NCBI RefSeq assembly: GCF_000003815.2
Contig: NC_049991.1
Span: 6,494,120-6,558,119 of the forward strand
DNA length: 64,000 bases
Direction: 5' to 3'
Origin: Branchiostoma floridae
Taxonomy: Eukaryota > Chordata > Leptocardii > Amphioxiformes > Branchiostomatidae
Positions 38,264 through 49,655 of this stretch are shown here, one piece after another. The stretch's first letter is position 1. The number at the start of each line of letters is the position of its first letter. Below the pieces are notes generated by a model. That model saw only the letters and a list, made by a program, of their open reading frames with translations. It was not told the DNA's origin and did not search any database. A program made the translations under genes and the position numbers.

Positions 38264-40653
38264 ATAAAAATACAACAAAACACACACACACAAGTGTAAA
38301 AAGATTCACTCTTATTGATGAAATTCGTTAGACACTCTGACAAGATCACTTTGCCGCAATGATGTCGCAAACGTGTCGCAGTGAGGCCGCAAACGTGCCG
38401 CATCTTCAGTGAGACACTCCCTTGTGTTAAGTCCCGCGACATTCGACTGATGCGTGCCAACAATGGCGGGAAAAAACGTCCTGAGGCAAAACATCATTCT
38501 CTATTGTTCAAGCGAATAATTGGGGTCTCATCTAATATTTAACGTAACCCCGCCCGTGCCAGTCATCAGCTATTTTGGGGTTTGAATTTTGGATCACAAA
38601 AATAATATCCTTTGAAAAAAAACGACTCCTATTTTTGTAGCGTTATATGAACAATGTATTGAATGAGAACCTTCTATGACTAAAATATTGATTAAAATTA
38701 TGTCTGTCAATAAAACGTTGTTTTTGGGTGTGTTCTATACTGTGACCTCCGTAGACCAACGTCATTCTATGACTCATAATTTGTTCTTTTGTATCTTATT
38801 ACGTTTTTTTAATACATTTTAAAGTTTGTAAAATCTTTTTTTAAAGAAAATATGGAAATGACTTTCTTACACTATGAACGCTGCGTAACGAAAAAAGTGT
38901 GGATAATTGTCATTTATAAATCGTCTGTGTCACAAACGTCTACGTTTAGCTGCGTTCGCTACCCTAGGGCAAAATTCTCCGTCTCAGTGCTCCATAATTG
39001 GATCCGGTTCTCCCAGTGTTTGAGCTTGGGGGACGCCAACAAGGCATGAAAGACCCCTCTATGCCCCCCAAGGGTGACTTCTACAACCCGTCTTGAATAT
39101 TAAGAACCTCAGAGTCAAAGGCTCGAACCGGGGAAGTTGAAACAGTCTGCTAGGTTTCCGCCAGAGTCGCCGGCAGAATTTTTGCACCGCGGCATCGCTA
39201 CAGTCACAGCCAAGGCTGGTGAACTCAAGTGTCGTCTGACGGAGCTGTCAATCATACACACGTCTGAGGAAGACTCCGTCAGGTGGTTGTTTGGATTCTG
39301 TCGAAGGTAAGGAATAGGGAGGCCCCATATAAAACTATGTATTTGTGTCCCTATTGTATAGGAGAGAATATCAGAGTGTTTTGCATTATTGTTATCAGAA
39401 AATAGGCTTGTTTGGGAAAATCCTGGAAATATTGATAGCATTTGGCGTAAAATATGTCACTATCATTCAGCTAGCTTATAAAAATGTAGGGGAATTCGAA
39501 GCAGAAAGTATACTATTCAGGTTCGTTGCTAAAAGAAGTACGCTTCAAACTGGTGTAGTAGCTTCATTATCAACTCGTTGCCCAAGGAAAAGCAAATGCG
39601 ACGTACATGTAGCATTTTCTCTAAGTTAAAGAAAATGCTTGACCCGTGGATAGATAATCTCCATTTTTGAGAGTGTAATTCTGTTTTCAGGGGAGAGAAT
39701 GGACAAAAGCGCCGGCCTCTGTATTCCGGTATGTGCCCTGTGCGATTTCTCTTGACCCAAGATGACCTCTTGATATTTACAATTCTCTGCACGACGGTGG
39801 GGTGTTCTATAGGGGAAAGAAAGAGGTCACACAAAATAAAACGGCCAGGCCTGGGTCAGACTATTATACCTTAGTCACTATTGTCAACGTTTATCTCATC
39901 GTGTTGTTTGTTTTGCAACATTTTCCATTTTGTTTGTGGTTACTAGTATTTAGAATCATCTAAGTTGGGAGACTATTATTAGATTTTTCGAAAGCTTTGG
40001 AAATCCAGTATTTGAGTCCATGGTTCCGCTGTGGTCATGATAGCTAGTTGACATTTTGAACAGCTCGACTATGAATGAATTTAGCGTACGTTTCACATTG
40101 ACAGTTCTTTTAGAAACGGAAATAGTGGGAGTGAGATCCTTTGAAAACCAAACATTTGAATCTATGGTTACATTGTGGATTGTCAATCGTAAGGACGGTT
40201 AACGTTCTTGATAGCTTGACCGAAGTATGAATTTATCCTACTGTTCACATTGGAAACAGTTCATTCTAAAACGACTAGACATTAACTGTATGGGCATTTT
40301 ACGTAGGTAGAGCTAGCGTTATACAATTAGGAAAACATCTGCGCACTACTAGTACCTAATAGTACCGGTTTATCATATTCGTTTTATCGAAATCAGTACG
40401 TAGCTATGCGATGACTAAGATACAAGGAAACAATCTAAACGCTTGTATCATTGAAAGATTGACAGAAATTCTTTCAGCGTTAGTCGAAAGGGTCCATTCT
40501 TTGAATGTTGCAATTGCCCCCTCAAGGAAGGCCCCCTACGTACGGACGTGAACACAGCTTGATGAATAACGGTTAGGAAAATTGAATTTGAAATAGCCTG
40601 AAGAAATAGCAAAGCCAAAGGCTAGGATTTTGTAAGGATACCGCAAATTTCTG

Positions 40654-40755
40654 CGAGAGAGGGAGAGAGAGAAAGAGAGAAAGGGAGGGGGAGAGAGAGA
40701 AAGAGAAAGAGGAAAAGGAAGGGAATAAAGAAAGGAGGGAGAGACTAAGAGAAGG
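40654..40755. repeat. (GA)n-rich purine tract
   Basis: A run of GAGAGA, GGGAGG and AAAGAGA words on the plus strand, with pyrimidines on the other strand. It is a simple sequence. Confidence 0.9.
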
Positions 40756-40799
40756 AAAGTTCTAGAAAACTTCCATCGCATTAGGCCAATGTTGATTGG

Positions 40800-40962
40800 A
40801 TTAACGTTAATTCACCTTTATCCGTGGAGAAAACTATATCCCATAAACCTATATATTACAGTTTGAAACCAACGTCATTCGACTTAAAATCCTTAAATGC
40901 CCTGTTTTAGAAACAACGGATATATGTTACCCTACGGATAAAGGTGAACAAACGTTACATGA
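40800..40962. mobile_element. MITE, TTATCCGTGGGGTAAC family, short copy
   Basis: The left end is TTAACGTTAATTCACCTTTA followed by TCCGTGG. The right end is GTTACCCTACGGATAAAGGT followed by GAACAAACGTTA. The core CCTTAAATGCCCTGTTTTAG resembles 4440-4460 of the first copy. Confidence 0.75.
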
Positions 40963-41959
40963 ATGACAGTCACGACCGCATCCATTTTCGTCTGTTTAAA
41001 AAAAATAACGTTTTCAGCCATGTTCATTTCATTATATCAGAAGTAAGTATCAAAAGGAGGAAATCATAGTCTATTTGGATAAATAATGAAACGGAAATAT
41101 GGCAAGACCTTATTTCAATAATTTGACGGCAGCACCCCACTTCTATGCAAGCTTGGTTGATAACGTGCGTGTCCTGCTATGCAATTTGAAATAGGCGTGT
41201 TACTCCCATTTTATTGTGAGTTTGAGCACCCATATAATTCCGTATTACGGGTAACCCGTTCGTATCACGCAACTAAAGTTAAACACTCAAACAAAACCCG
41301 CCCGCCTACACCCACATTACAACGGATGATGGCATGACGATTTAAACAACATACGTGACATTTGGAAAGCTATACCGTATTTTCTCGAATTTTTCTCTTA
41401 AAACTTTCCAAATTATAAAGGTGCTGCAAATTGTTGCCAAAGTTAATTGGGATGCGTACTTTGTTTGAGGTCTTCTTGCATGGGTCAATGCATGCACTTC
41501 TAGGAAGGATACAAAAGTATACATATTGCTTTTGTGTACAAAGTTTTGGCTATTCTAACTGGTTTTATAACTTAAAGTAGACGATTTATAAGTTTGTAAA
41601 TATCATGATGACGATGGTTTATGCATAATTGGCTGGGAAAAATAAAAAGAAAGCATAATAAATATGAATGTATCCCGTCCAAGATGTATTCAAGATTTGT
41701 GAAGAAGGGATGCGTATCTAATTTTAGTTTTTCCATTTTACCTTTCAGTCTCGCATCTAGGGTGCGTATTTCAATTGGGGTGCGTACGTACTTAAGGCCA
41801 CAGCAAGTAAATTTTATGGATGACATCAGCGCGCACATTAATTTTCGCCTGATTTCAGAAAAAAACCCAATAATTTTTCTTCTGCAGGGATGGTCAACAT
41901 GACGATAAAGTATCAAAATGAGCAAATATGTTGTGTTGTAGCCTAATAGTGGTACTTGT

Positions 41960-42340
41960 AGAAGTGACACTTGCGAGGTACCCAGGACTATAGTTGTAGA
42001 AATGGAACTTATTTGATAGTTGTAAAACTGACACCAATATGGAAGCTATGAGTGTGGTTACCAACTTTGTTGGTCTGATACCAGTCTACCACACTTGTGT
42101 CACTTTTACCACACCAGTACATGTCTTAAATACAGGAATAAATGCCTTGTTGGCTCTGATACCACGTTTTGTCCCTTTAATTCTTTTTACAACAGTCATC
42201 ACAAATTTATGGCGCCTATTCTTGAAAATGTAACCATCTTATTTTTTTCACCCATCTTGTTTTTTTCGCCCTATCGCACTATTTTCGCAGTCTGCAAAGG
42301 ATGTCATCCATAAAATTTACTTGCTGTGGCCTAATTCAAG
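41960..42340 (-). repeat. Dispersed repeat, inverted partner of 34795-35140
   Basis: Read on the minus strand it begins with TAGGCCACAGCAAGTAAATT, continues through GGATGACATCCTTTGCAGAC and ATGGTTAC, and ends with CTGGTATCAGACC and GTTTTACAACTATC. It ends 100 bases before the GPCR start codon, so it may overlap the receptor's promoter or 5' UTR. Confidence 0.65.
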
Positions 42341-42439
42341 AAGATAGTTAACTGTGAAGGCTTTTCTAAAATATATATAAAGTTAGATGTATCTGACTGA
42401 CATGTGATGATTTTGGTCCATGCACAGGTTTGAATCAGC

Positions 42440-45400
42440 ATGGCGCCATGTTGCCTAGCAACGGTAAGCCTGGTTTTCACACTCCTCCTCCCAAACGGCG
42501 AAGGACAGCCTCATCTGCGTACTCCAGGTGACGTCATCATCCCTGCCCTCATCCCCGTCCATCCCGCCGGCCACGTGCCCTTCACGTGCGGTGATGTCAT
42601 ACCCCCTACTAGTCTCCAATTGGTCGAGGCCTTCCTCTTCGCACTTGACGTCATCAACCGTGACTCCGCCCTACTACCTGGGGTCACGTTGGGTGGGGTT
42701 GTGATTGACAGCTGCAATAGTCCCGAAATAGCAGCTCTAGAGGTGACCAACTTCTTAAGTGGGGGCACTGGATATCTTAGCGACGACAAGGACAAAGTTG
42801 CTGGATTTATCAGCGGGGAGTCCGATCAAGTTACCGCCGCGATAGCAAGTGTTCTAGCCTCGACGCAGACTCCTCAAATCAGCTACACGACATCGAGCGC
42901 AACACTGAATGACGATTTGTTGTATCCCTACTTATTTCGATCCCTACCGAGTGAAAAGACACATGGAGCCGTCTTAGCCGAGATTGTGAAAGCTCTCAAA
43001 TGGACATACGTGTCGGTAGTCGTTTCAGACGACGTTTACGGATTGACAAATCAGAAAGCCTTCCGAAGGATCGCGGGAAATGATGACGTATGCATTTCAT
43101 CTACACAGTATGTACGTCAGAACAGCACGGACGCTGACCTTGACTACGTCATTTCCGTTCTGAGAAGCAAGCAAGGGGCCAAGGGCGTGGTGTTGCTTCT
43201 TCAAACGGAGGGTATTCAGAGGGTTTTCGAGGCAGCCACACGAGCTGGGGTTTCTGCACAGTTTCAATGGTTGGGTTTTGGTATGAAGGACATTATTGAA
43301 CAAAATAATTTCGACTCAGTAGCAAAAGGGTCAATGTCACTCGAAACAGAAACAAGACAAATCAACACATTCAAAGATTATCTAAAAACTTTAAATCCCG
43401 CAAACTATACCCGTAACCCTTCTTTCCGAATATTCTGGGAACAATATTTTCACTGCGACCTCTCCCCTCAAAATGGCACTTTTGGACAGAACTGCGCTGG
43501 GAACGAGGTTTTGGACGGAGACTCTGGGTTCGAGCAGGATCCGTTGGTTCTACCGGTCTTCAACGCCGTGTACTCGTTCGCGCATGCGCTGGAAGCAGTG
43601 CTGTCTGGAGGCTGTCTGGGCCCCGTCAGCGCATGCGTGATGGGAAAAGGGGTGCGGTTTTTTGAGAGATTGAAGAGTCTGAGTTTTCAGTCCGTCAGTG
43701 GGAGTAACTTCAGATTCACTCCAGACCGGTTTGCCGATCCAGTGTTCGATGTACTGAACTACAAGAGGATACCAGGCGGTGCCTTTGAAATGACCAAGGT
43801 ATGTCATCAACCACTGTTTTTTTGTGTGTGCAGAATTACGGATTAATATTGGGACACATAGTGCCATTCCTTAGGTGGCGTCGAATGGCCTAAGGTGGCA
43901 TCTCACTGCACTTGGGGCACCGGTGCAGCACTGCGGGGTTCGTAGATGACTCAAGGAATTTCAGAGATAAAGAACGAATTTTCTTACGCGCTGTGTATTT
44001 TGTAGTCTTCTAAGTAATACTTTTACGTATCACGCAATATCTAAATTATAAAAAAAAAGATTGGCGAAAATAGCAGCGGCGCAGTGAACGAACCCCGCAG
44101 TGCCGCACTGGTGCCCCACGCACGTGCAGTGACCTCTAGTGGCTATGAGGTCTCACCTTCGATTTCTGGCAAACCTGATTAGACGATGTGTCCTTGGAAG
44201 AGACACAACTTTCCTCAACCCGAACATGTGTAAAAATGGTTACCCGACCTAGGTTTATAGGTTGCATGGTACAAGGTGGTGGATGGGTTCAACTTTCTTT
44301 TACCGTGCCCAGACACAGTGGATAACAACCCACTGTACCTAAAAAAGCCTACTTGTGTGTTAATACCTTTACATTTTATGTATCTTATCTTTAATTGCTA
44401 TAATTTTCCCATTTCTGTGACAGGTTGGCCGGTATGCAGGTGGCACACTACAGCTGAATCCATCAGATGTCTCCGCCTATAACGACCAGAACATGCCTGT
44501 GGCGTCCACATCCTACTGCGTGGGCACCTGTCACGAATGCGCACGTTCGGACTACGTCATCTACATCCCCGGTGACGTAATCATACCTGCCGTCTTCCCC
44601 ATCCACTCCAGCCAATCGTCGTCTCCGTTCGCCTGTGGCGCCTTGCGATCCAAAGCGGTAGTGCAAGAAGTGGAAGCGCTCTTGTACGCCTTGGATAAAG
44701 TCAACGCTGACAGAGAGTTACTCCCCACGATCAGGCTAGGAACTGTCATAATAGACTCGTGTTCGAGTGGAGTAAAAGCTGTCAGAGACGCTTCGAATCT
44801 ACACAGCACGGGAAAAACTCCAAGAGGAGACCTAGTTTCGCCAATAGCCGGTTACATTGGATCATCAATGGCGGACGAGTCGCAACAACTGGCACCTTTT
44901 TTGGATGGTTTACAAATACCGGAAATAGGCACCTGCCAAAACAATCGACTTTTAACCGACAGATCTAGATACCCGAACTTTCTAAACACTGTTTCGTCGG
45001 AAAAACAAAAAGTGAACGTCACAACCGCAATTCTGAGAAGGTTGGGATTTAGTTATGTCTCCGTTGTCAACAGTGAAGACAAAATGTTTAGGATGTTGAA
45101 AAATGACTTCGTGTCTGCCGCCAACCGGCAGGGGATGTGTATTGCGACAGAAGTGGAGGTGAAGAAGTTTCACGAGAGTGGGGATTACGACAGAACGATT
45201 GCGGCACTAAAAGAACACGCGGAAAAGGGAGCAGAGGCGGTCGTGCTGTTTCTATCTTCTGCGCAAGCGCGCAGCCTTATTGGCGCCGCCTCGCGAGGCG
45301 ATGCCGTTGGCCTCTTCACCTGGGTCTCCGCTTTTGGCCTTGGAGACGACAACGCCTTCTTCTCGTCAAACGTGACCTTGAAACATGCCACAAGGGGAGC

Positions 45401-47383
45401 GTTAAGGCTGGAAACAGAAATAGGAAAATCTCAGACTTTTGAAAACTACGTGTCATCTCTAACACCAGGACAGAACAAGCGAAACCCCTGGTTCAAACCC
45501 TTCTGGCAATATCTCTTTCAATGTGACCTCCCCGGGACCATAGCCAAATATGGTAGGCAGTGCGGGAGTGATTCGCGCGTGGTGAACTTTGACTTCTTGG
45601 ACGACGGCTGCGCACTGAGCACCATCAACGCGGTTGTTTCCATGGCAACAGGTATACACCAGTATTGGAGAGAAACGTGCTCAACTCCCGGTTTGTGCGA
45701 CTCATACTGGAGTTCGGTGGGAAGACTGCAAGAAATCGTGGACAAAATCAGCGCAGTTTCGTATACGGACGAGAGCGGAGGGATATTCAAATTCACGCCC
45801 AGTGGTGATGCGTCGGCGCGGATGAAGATTCTCAACTACCAGCGGCAAAGCGGGGGATCCTACGGCTACAAAGAAGTAGGTCCAAACGTCAAATGAGTCA
45901 TGCAGTGATTTCATTTTTTCACGGCTTTATATGTGATATCAATGTTATCATTCCAATGAGCAAACATATGCATATACTCTTAAAAAACTGATACCATATT
46001 AAAGATTTTTTTCCCTTTAAAACATGACGAAAATCAACAAGTATGGGTTAAAAATATCGACATTGGCGACGCATGGTTTTACGTCATAATGATTCTGGCT
46101 CGAAGTTTAGAATAAATGTTTAAAAAAGCTTCATTTGCAGATTTTGATTATATTCCCTGTTAGTATTACGGTAAGTTAGGAGTGTGGTTCCCTGTCATCG
46201 TGGTTACTTAGTTTATGTTTATGAAAATCCAAACCGACGTTTCTTTGTTTTTGTTGTTGTTTTTCTACAGGTAGGGACGTGGACGGACAACACTCTCCAG
46301 TTGACGCCGTGGACAGTTCGCGCCTACAGCGCCGAGGGTATCGAACGTCGTCCGACTTCCGCGTGCAAGGATACGTCCTTCTGTCCACAGTGTAACAACG
46401 TTCCCTCCTCAAAACCCACCGGTATCAACGCAACCAGAAACGTATTCGCGCCAATCACCGATCTGGAGAGTTTGTGGGGGCTGCTAGTCGTCGTAGCGGC
46501 GGGGCTAGGGGTCACCATCATGACGATATTCACCTGTTACGTCACCGTTACGCTACAGAGCATTCAAACAAAGCGATCGTCAACCGCATTAGGTTACCTG
46601 TTATTGGTTGGTATCCTACTGATGTTCGTAACGGTGGTGTTCTTCGTCATCGAGCCGACGGACGCCGTGTGCGGGCTGCGCCGGGTGGGTCTCGCACTGG
46701 CGTACGCGGTCTGCTTTGCCGCCATGTTGGCCAAAATCGCGCGTACGGGGATGGCGCGTCCCCCTAGCAGCCCTGTTATGTTCGTCATTGCTATTTTACT
46801 CATAGCAGTACAAGTAGCCGTGTCGATCGAATGGCTGATTCTTGTGCCCCCAAAAGCCGTCTATACAGCGGTAACCAACGACAACACAGTCAAGTACATC
46901 TTCCAGTGCGCCGTCAGAAAAGAATCCCTCATCCAATCCCTCACTTATGTCATGTTCTTAGGACTTCTAACCCTTATCTTTGCCATAGCGAAAAGCACTC
47001 GTAGAGAGCGGACTTCTGAGATTGTTTGTATCAGTAATAGTGCTTGGTTGACTGGTTTCATCCTGGTTGCTTGGACCATAATGCATACGCTAGGAGCTAC
47101 GTCGCTGAAGAAGGAAGACTGGCGCGATCCGGCTGTTTGTACAGGGCTGGTTATAACGGGTTGGATTCTGTTGTTGTTTATGTTTATACCAAAGTTGTGG
47201 ACGCTAGCACGTCTGAAGAGAAGGCACCATCTGAGGAAGGTGAACGCAGAGAACCAACGCCGCGCGCGCGCCGTCAGCCACCCGCCTCGTCAAAATATCG
47301 TCAATGGCAACGCAACGTCCCGGTCACGGGGCAGCGACAACAGCAGACCCTCCCAACCGCCTCTGTACGGGGACGTGGCCTAG
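42440..47383 (+). CDS. Class C GPCR with two tandem Venus-flytrap domains, mGluR/GPRC5-like
   Basis: Predicted cell-surface receptor of 1307 residues from three long exons: 42440-43798, 44424-45875 and 46271-47383, all phase 0. Exon A: signal peptide (MAPCCLATVSLVFTLLLP) and flytrap 1 (PGDVIIPALIPVH, LVEAFLFALDVINRD, LKWTYVSVVVSDDVYG). Exon B: the tail of flytrap 1 (VGRYAGGTLQLNP), a short Cys linker (CVGTCHEC) and flytrap 2 (PGDVIIPAVFPIH, EVEALLYALDKVNADRELLP, RRLGFSYVSVVNSED). Exon C: the tail of flytrap 2 (VGTWTDNTLQLTPW), another Cys stub (ACKDTSFCPQC) and seven membrane segments from about LWGLLVVVAAGLG to FMFIPKLW, then a basic tail. Full mGluR-type cysteine-rich domains are absent. 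TM3 has VCGLRRVGLALAYAVCF; the WRDPAVCTGLVITGW stretch before TM7 recalls GPRC5. An acceptor at 42429 suggests an upstream 5' UTR exon. Confidence 0.88.
43889..44142. mobile_element. Palindromic MITE in the first GPCR intron
   Basis: Left arm words CACTGCACTTGGGGCACCGG and GCAGCACTGCGGGGTTCGT pair with right arm ACGAACCCCGCAGTGCCGC and ACTGGTGCCCCACGCACGTG. The arms are about 55 bases, with an AT-rich core and no coding frame. Confidence 0.8.
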
Positions 47384-48149
47384 CCGGGTCCACCAGGAGC
47401 GCCCCCTGTCTATTACTACAGGTTCTGCCACCGCCAGGCCAAATCAAAGTACTCAGGTGGTCGGGAGGATCTGCTCTTCCAGTGGTGACGAGTGTCGTCT
47501 GTTCTACATATTTCAATCAAATCACTAACAAAATTTCTTCTACCACATCTACTGACATCTAACGTCGTACCCATTGTGAATTGTAATATCATTTTCTATT
47601 AGTTAACCTACATGTTCAATGCTAATTACATTATAACTGCATTTCCAGACCTCTGGCCCAATGGGCCAAAGGATGTTGGAAGTCGATATCGACCCCCGTC
47701 CTTCAGAGAAATAATAATGCAAATGTTGACGGCTACTAATAATCTAAACTTTGACATCGTCACCACTTCTAACATTTTGCACAAAATGCTAAACTATAAC
47801 AAAGTATATAAAACAACACGCATATCTTAAGTTTTGTTTCGTTTTGCTATTAACATCATTCTGTTCATTGGTGTTTCATTCTTTCACCTCGGACGTTGCC
47901 GTTGCCATCGATGTTTTGATGATAACTTTGCTTGTATTTTGATTAAAAAGAATACTTATGATATCGATATAGTGTTTGTACAATGTATTATAAAGATAAT
48001 GTTCCTAGTTCGGGAATAGTGGGGAAAATCGCGGTACATTATTTGTACTGAAAAACTGTTTTAAGAGGTTTGATTTGAAGTTAGAAATTATCAACATCCG
48101 TATAGTCACTAAGTATCCATATTCTTTGTACATAACCAAACGGTTCATT

Positions 48150-48432
48150 CAACTAACGTTTCGGTGGCCATCTGTCACCTTCTTTAGGGCAACTCTGATT
48201 GGTTCACAGTGTACTGCAGTATAGGCGTCGCTGCTTCCCCGTGCGATCCCAAACGTAGAAATTTACATATCTGAAAATATAAACATTGTAAACAGCGCAT
48301 TATCTCTGTATGCATATATATGTAAATACGTTTGGGACCGCATCTGTAAGCAGCGACACCTATGCTGCAGTGCAATGGAACCAGTTAGAACTGCTCTGAG
48401 GAAGGTGGTGGTTGATCACTGAAACGTAATTA
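48150..48432. mobile_element. Palindromic MITE downstream of the GPCR
   Basis: The left arm (GCAACTCTGATTGGTTCACA, ACTGCAGTATAGGCGTCGCT, GATCCCAAACGTA) pairs with the right arm (TACGTTTGGGACC, AGCAGCGACACCTATGCTGC, AGTTAGAACTGCT). The outer parts hold AACGTTTCGGTGG and CACTGAAACGTAA, also complementary. The total is about 280 bases. Confidence 0.8.
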
Positions 48433-48929
48433 ACATTGGATGAGTAAAAACACGTAACTCTTAGAAATTGCACATATTATACTCAAAGTAATATATGCAT
48501 CGTAGCGTGACTATTACGATTATAACGTGATATTTTTGTACCAAATTAATGACTTTCATTTCCAAGACAAATTTTCCTTAGAAAACCCTCTTTACCTCCT
48601 TGTTCTCAATGTCTAAGTGAAGTGTTAAAAATGATATCATTTATATTTCAAAAGGAACAACTCTGATAAATACATGACAAATTATTTACATTATGAAAAA
48701 TTATTAATAGCGATGTGGCTTTAAAAATGCAAAACACATTAGTCAAGAAGGGTAAAATGCAAAAGAAAACTCCGTAGTGCATTCAATGGGTCTAGAAACT
48801 AACTCAGACTGAATAAAGTTGGAAGGTAAAAATTTGTTCCTCTAATAGGCTGCTTTTGCTGTTTTTTTCTTTCAAAGTTTCAATTAGAAAAAATAGTTAA
48901 TCCCTTAGCCTATGAAGCATATAACCACA

Positions 48930-49005
48930 CAGATGCACACACATACACACAATACACACACCTACATACATGTGAACAATCACACCACCAAGACATACAT
49001 ATAAT

Positions 49006-49057
<52 letters not shown>

Positions 49058-49080
49058 ACATGTACACATACACACACAAT
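48930..49080. repeat. (CA)n microsatellite
   Basis: A long ACAC tract is broken by ATACAC and TACATG words. The cysteine/valine-rich frames on the minus strand are artefacts. Confidence 0.95.
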
Positions 49081-49655
49081 GCATACATGCACAAGCATAT
49101 GTACACCATGACACCAAAAAAAGGACAAACAGAACTTTAAATGTTATCTACACTACTTTTCATTGCTGTCTCAAAACAATTCTTCAACAAAACTAGATAC
49201 AGTCCCCATGTAGTTTGGATTCACCACATTAGAAATCACTACAACAATGACTTTGGTAAAAATTATTATATTATTAATTGTTTCTTCCATTTCAAGTCAC
49301 AAACATAGAAACTCAATACATATATACAAGCACAGATTCAAGTCATTAAAATGAAAGGTTTTCACCAATGAAAATTTACAATGGAAAGTGCATATTTTGA
49401 TATATCAAACATCATTCTAGCTTGAACTCCCTTTACTCTCCGTTTTAAATATAATGTAAATTTCATATTCACACAATGATGCACAAAACTTTTCAAAATA
49501 TTTACAATAACATCAATTGTGTGCAATTTATCCCTTTCCAGACTTGTATTTATAGGATTTCAAACCATTCTATAGTAATACACTTTTTACAGGAAAGGGG
49601 GGTAGAAATTCTCAAAGTTGGTTGCATCTTACATCAAATTTCTTTCTCCTGTGTT

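Larger units (their letters stand above)
33141..42430. other. Repeat-rich spacer between TMEM104 and the GPCR gene
   Basis: About 9 kb without a recognisable gene. It holds the ~148-base periodic repeats, MITEs at 33972 and 40800, a CA microsatellite (34249-34312), an ATA run (35122-35151), the GAGCGC block, an inverted pair of repeats, a GA-rich tract (40654-40755) and one possible small secreted-protein frame. The remainder (37430-37820, 38300-40640, 41000-41780) shows nothing I can name. Confidence 0.5.
47384..49655. other. Spacer between the convergent GPCR and IQCK genes
   Basis: The first part is presumably the GPCR 3' UTR; no perfect AATAAA was noticed close to the stop. It contains the palindromic MITE at 48150-48432 and a CA microsatellite at about 48930-49080. 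Nothing else was recognised. Confidence 0.5.

Noticed and set aside
42440-45896. Treating the two flytraps as two separate receptor genes
   Set aside because: Exon B starts with the tail of the preceding flytrap, has no signal peptide, and joins exons A and C in phase 0. No promoter or poly(A) signal was seen between them.
48897-49128. Cys/Val-rich frames over the CA repeat
   Set aside because: Microsatellite artefact, same reason as for the TG repeat.
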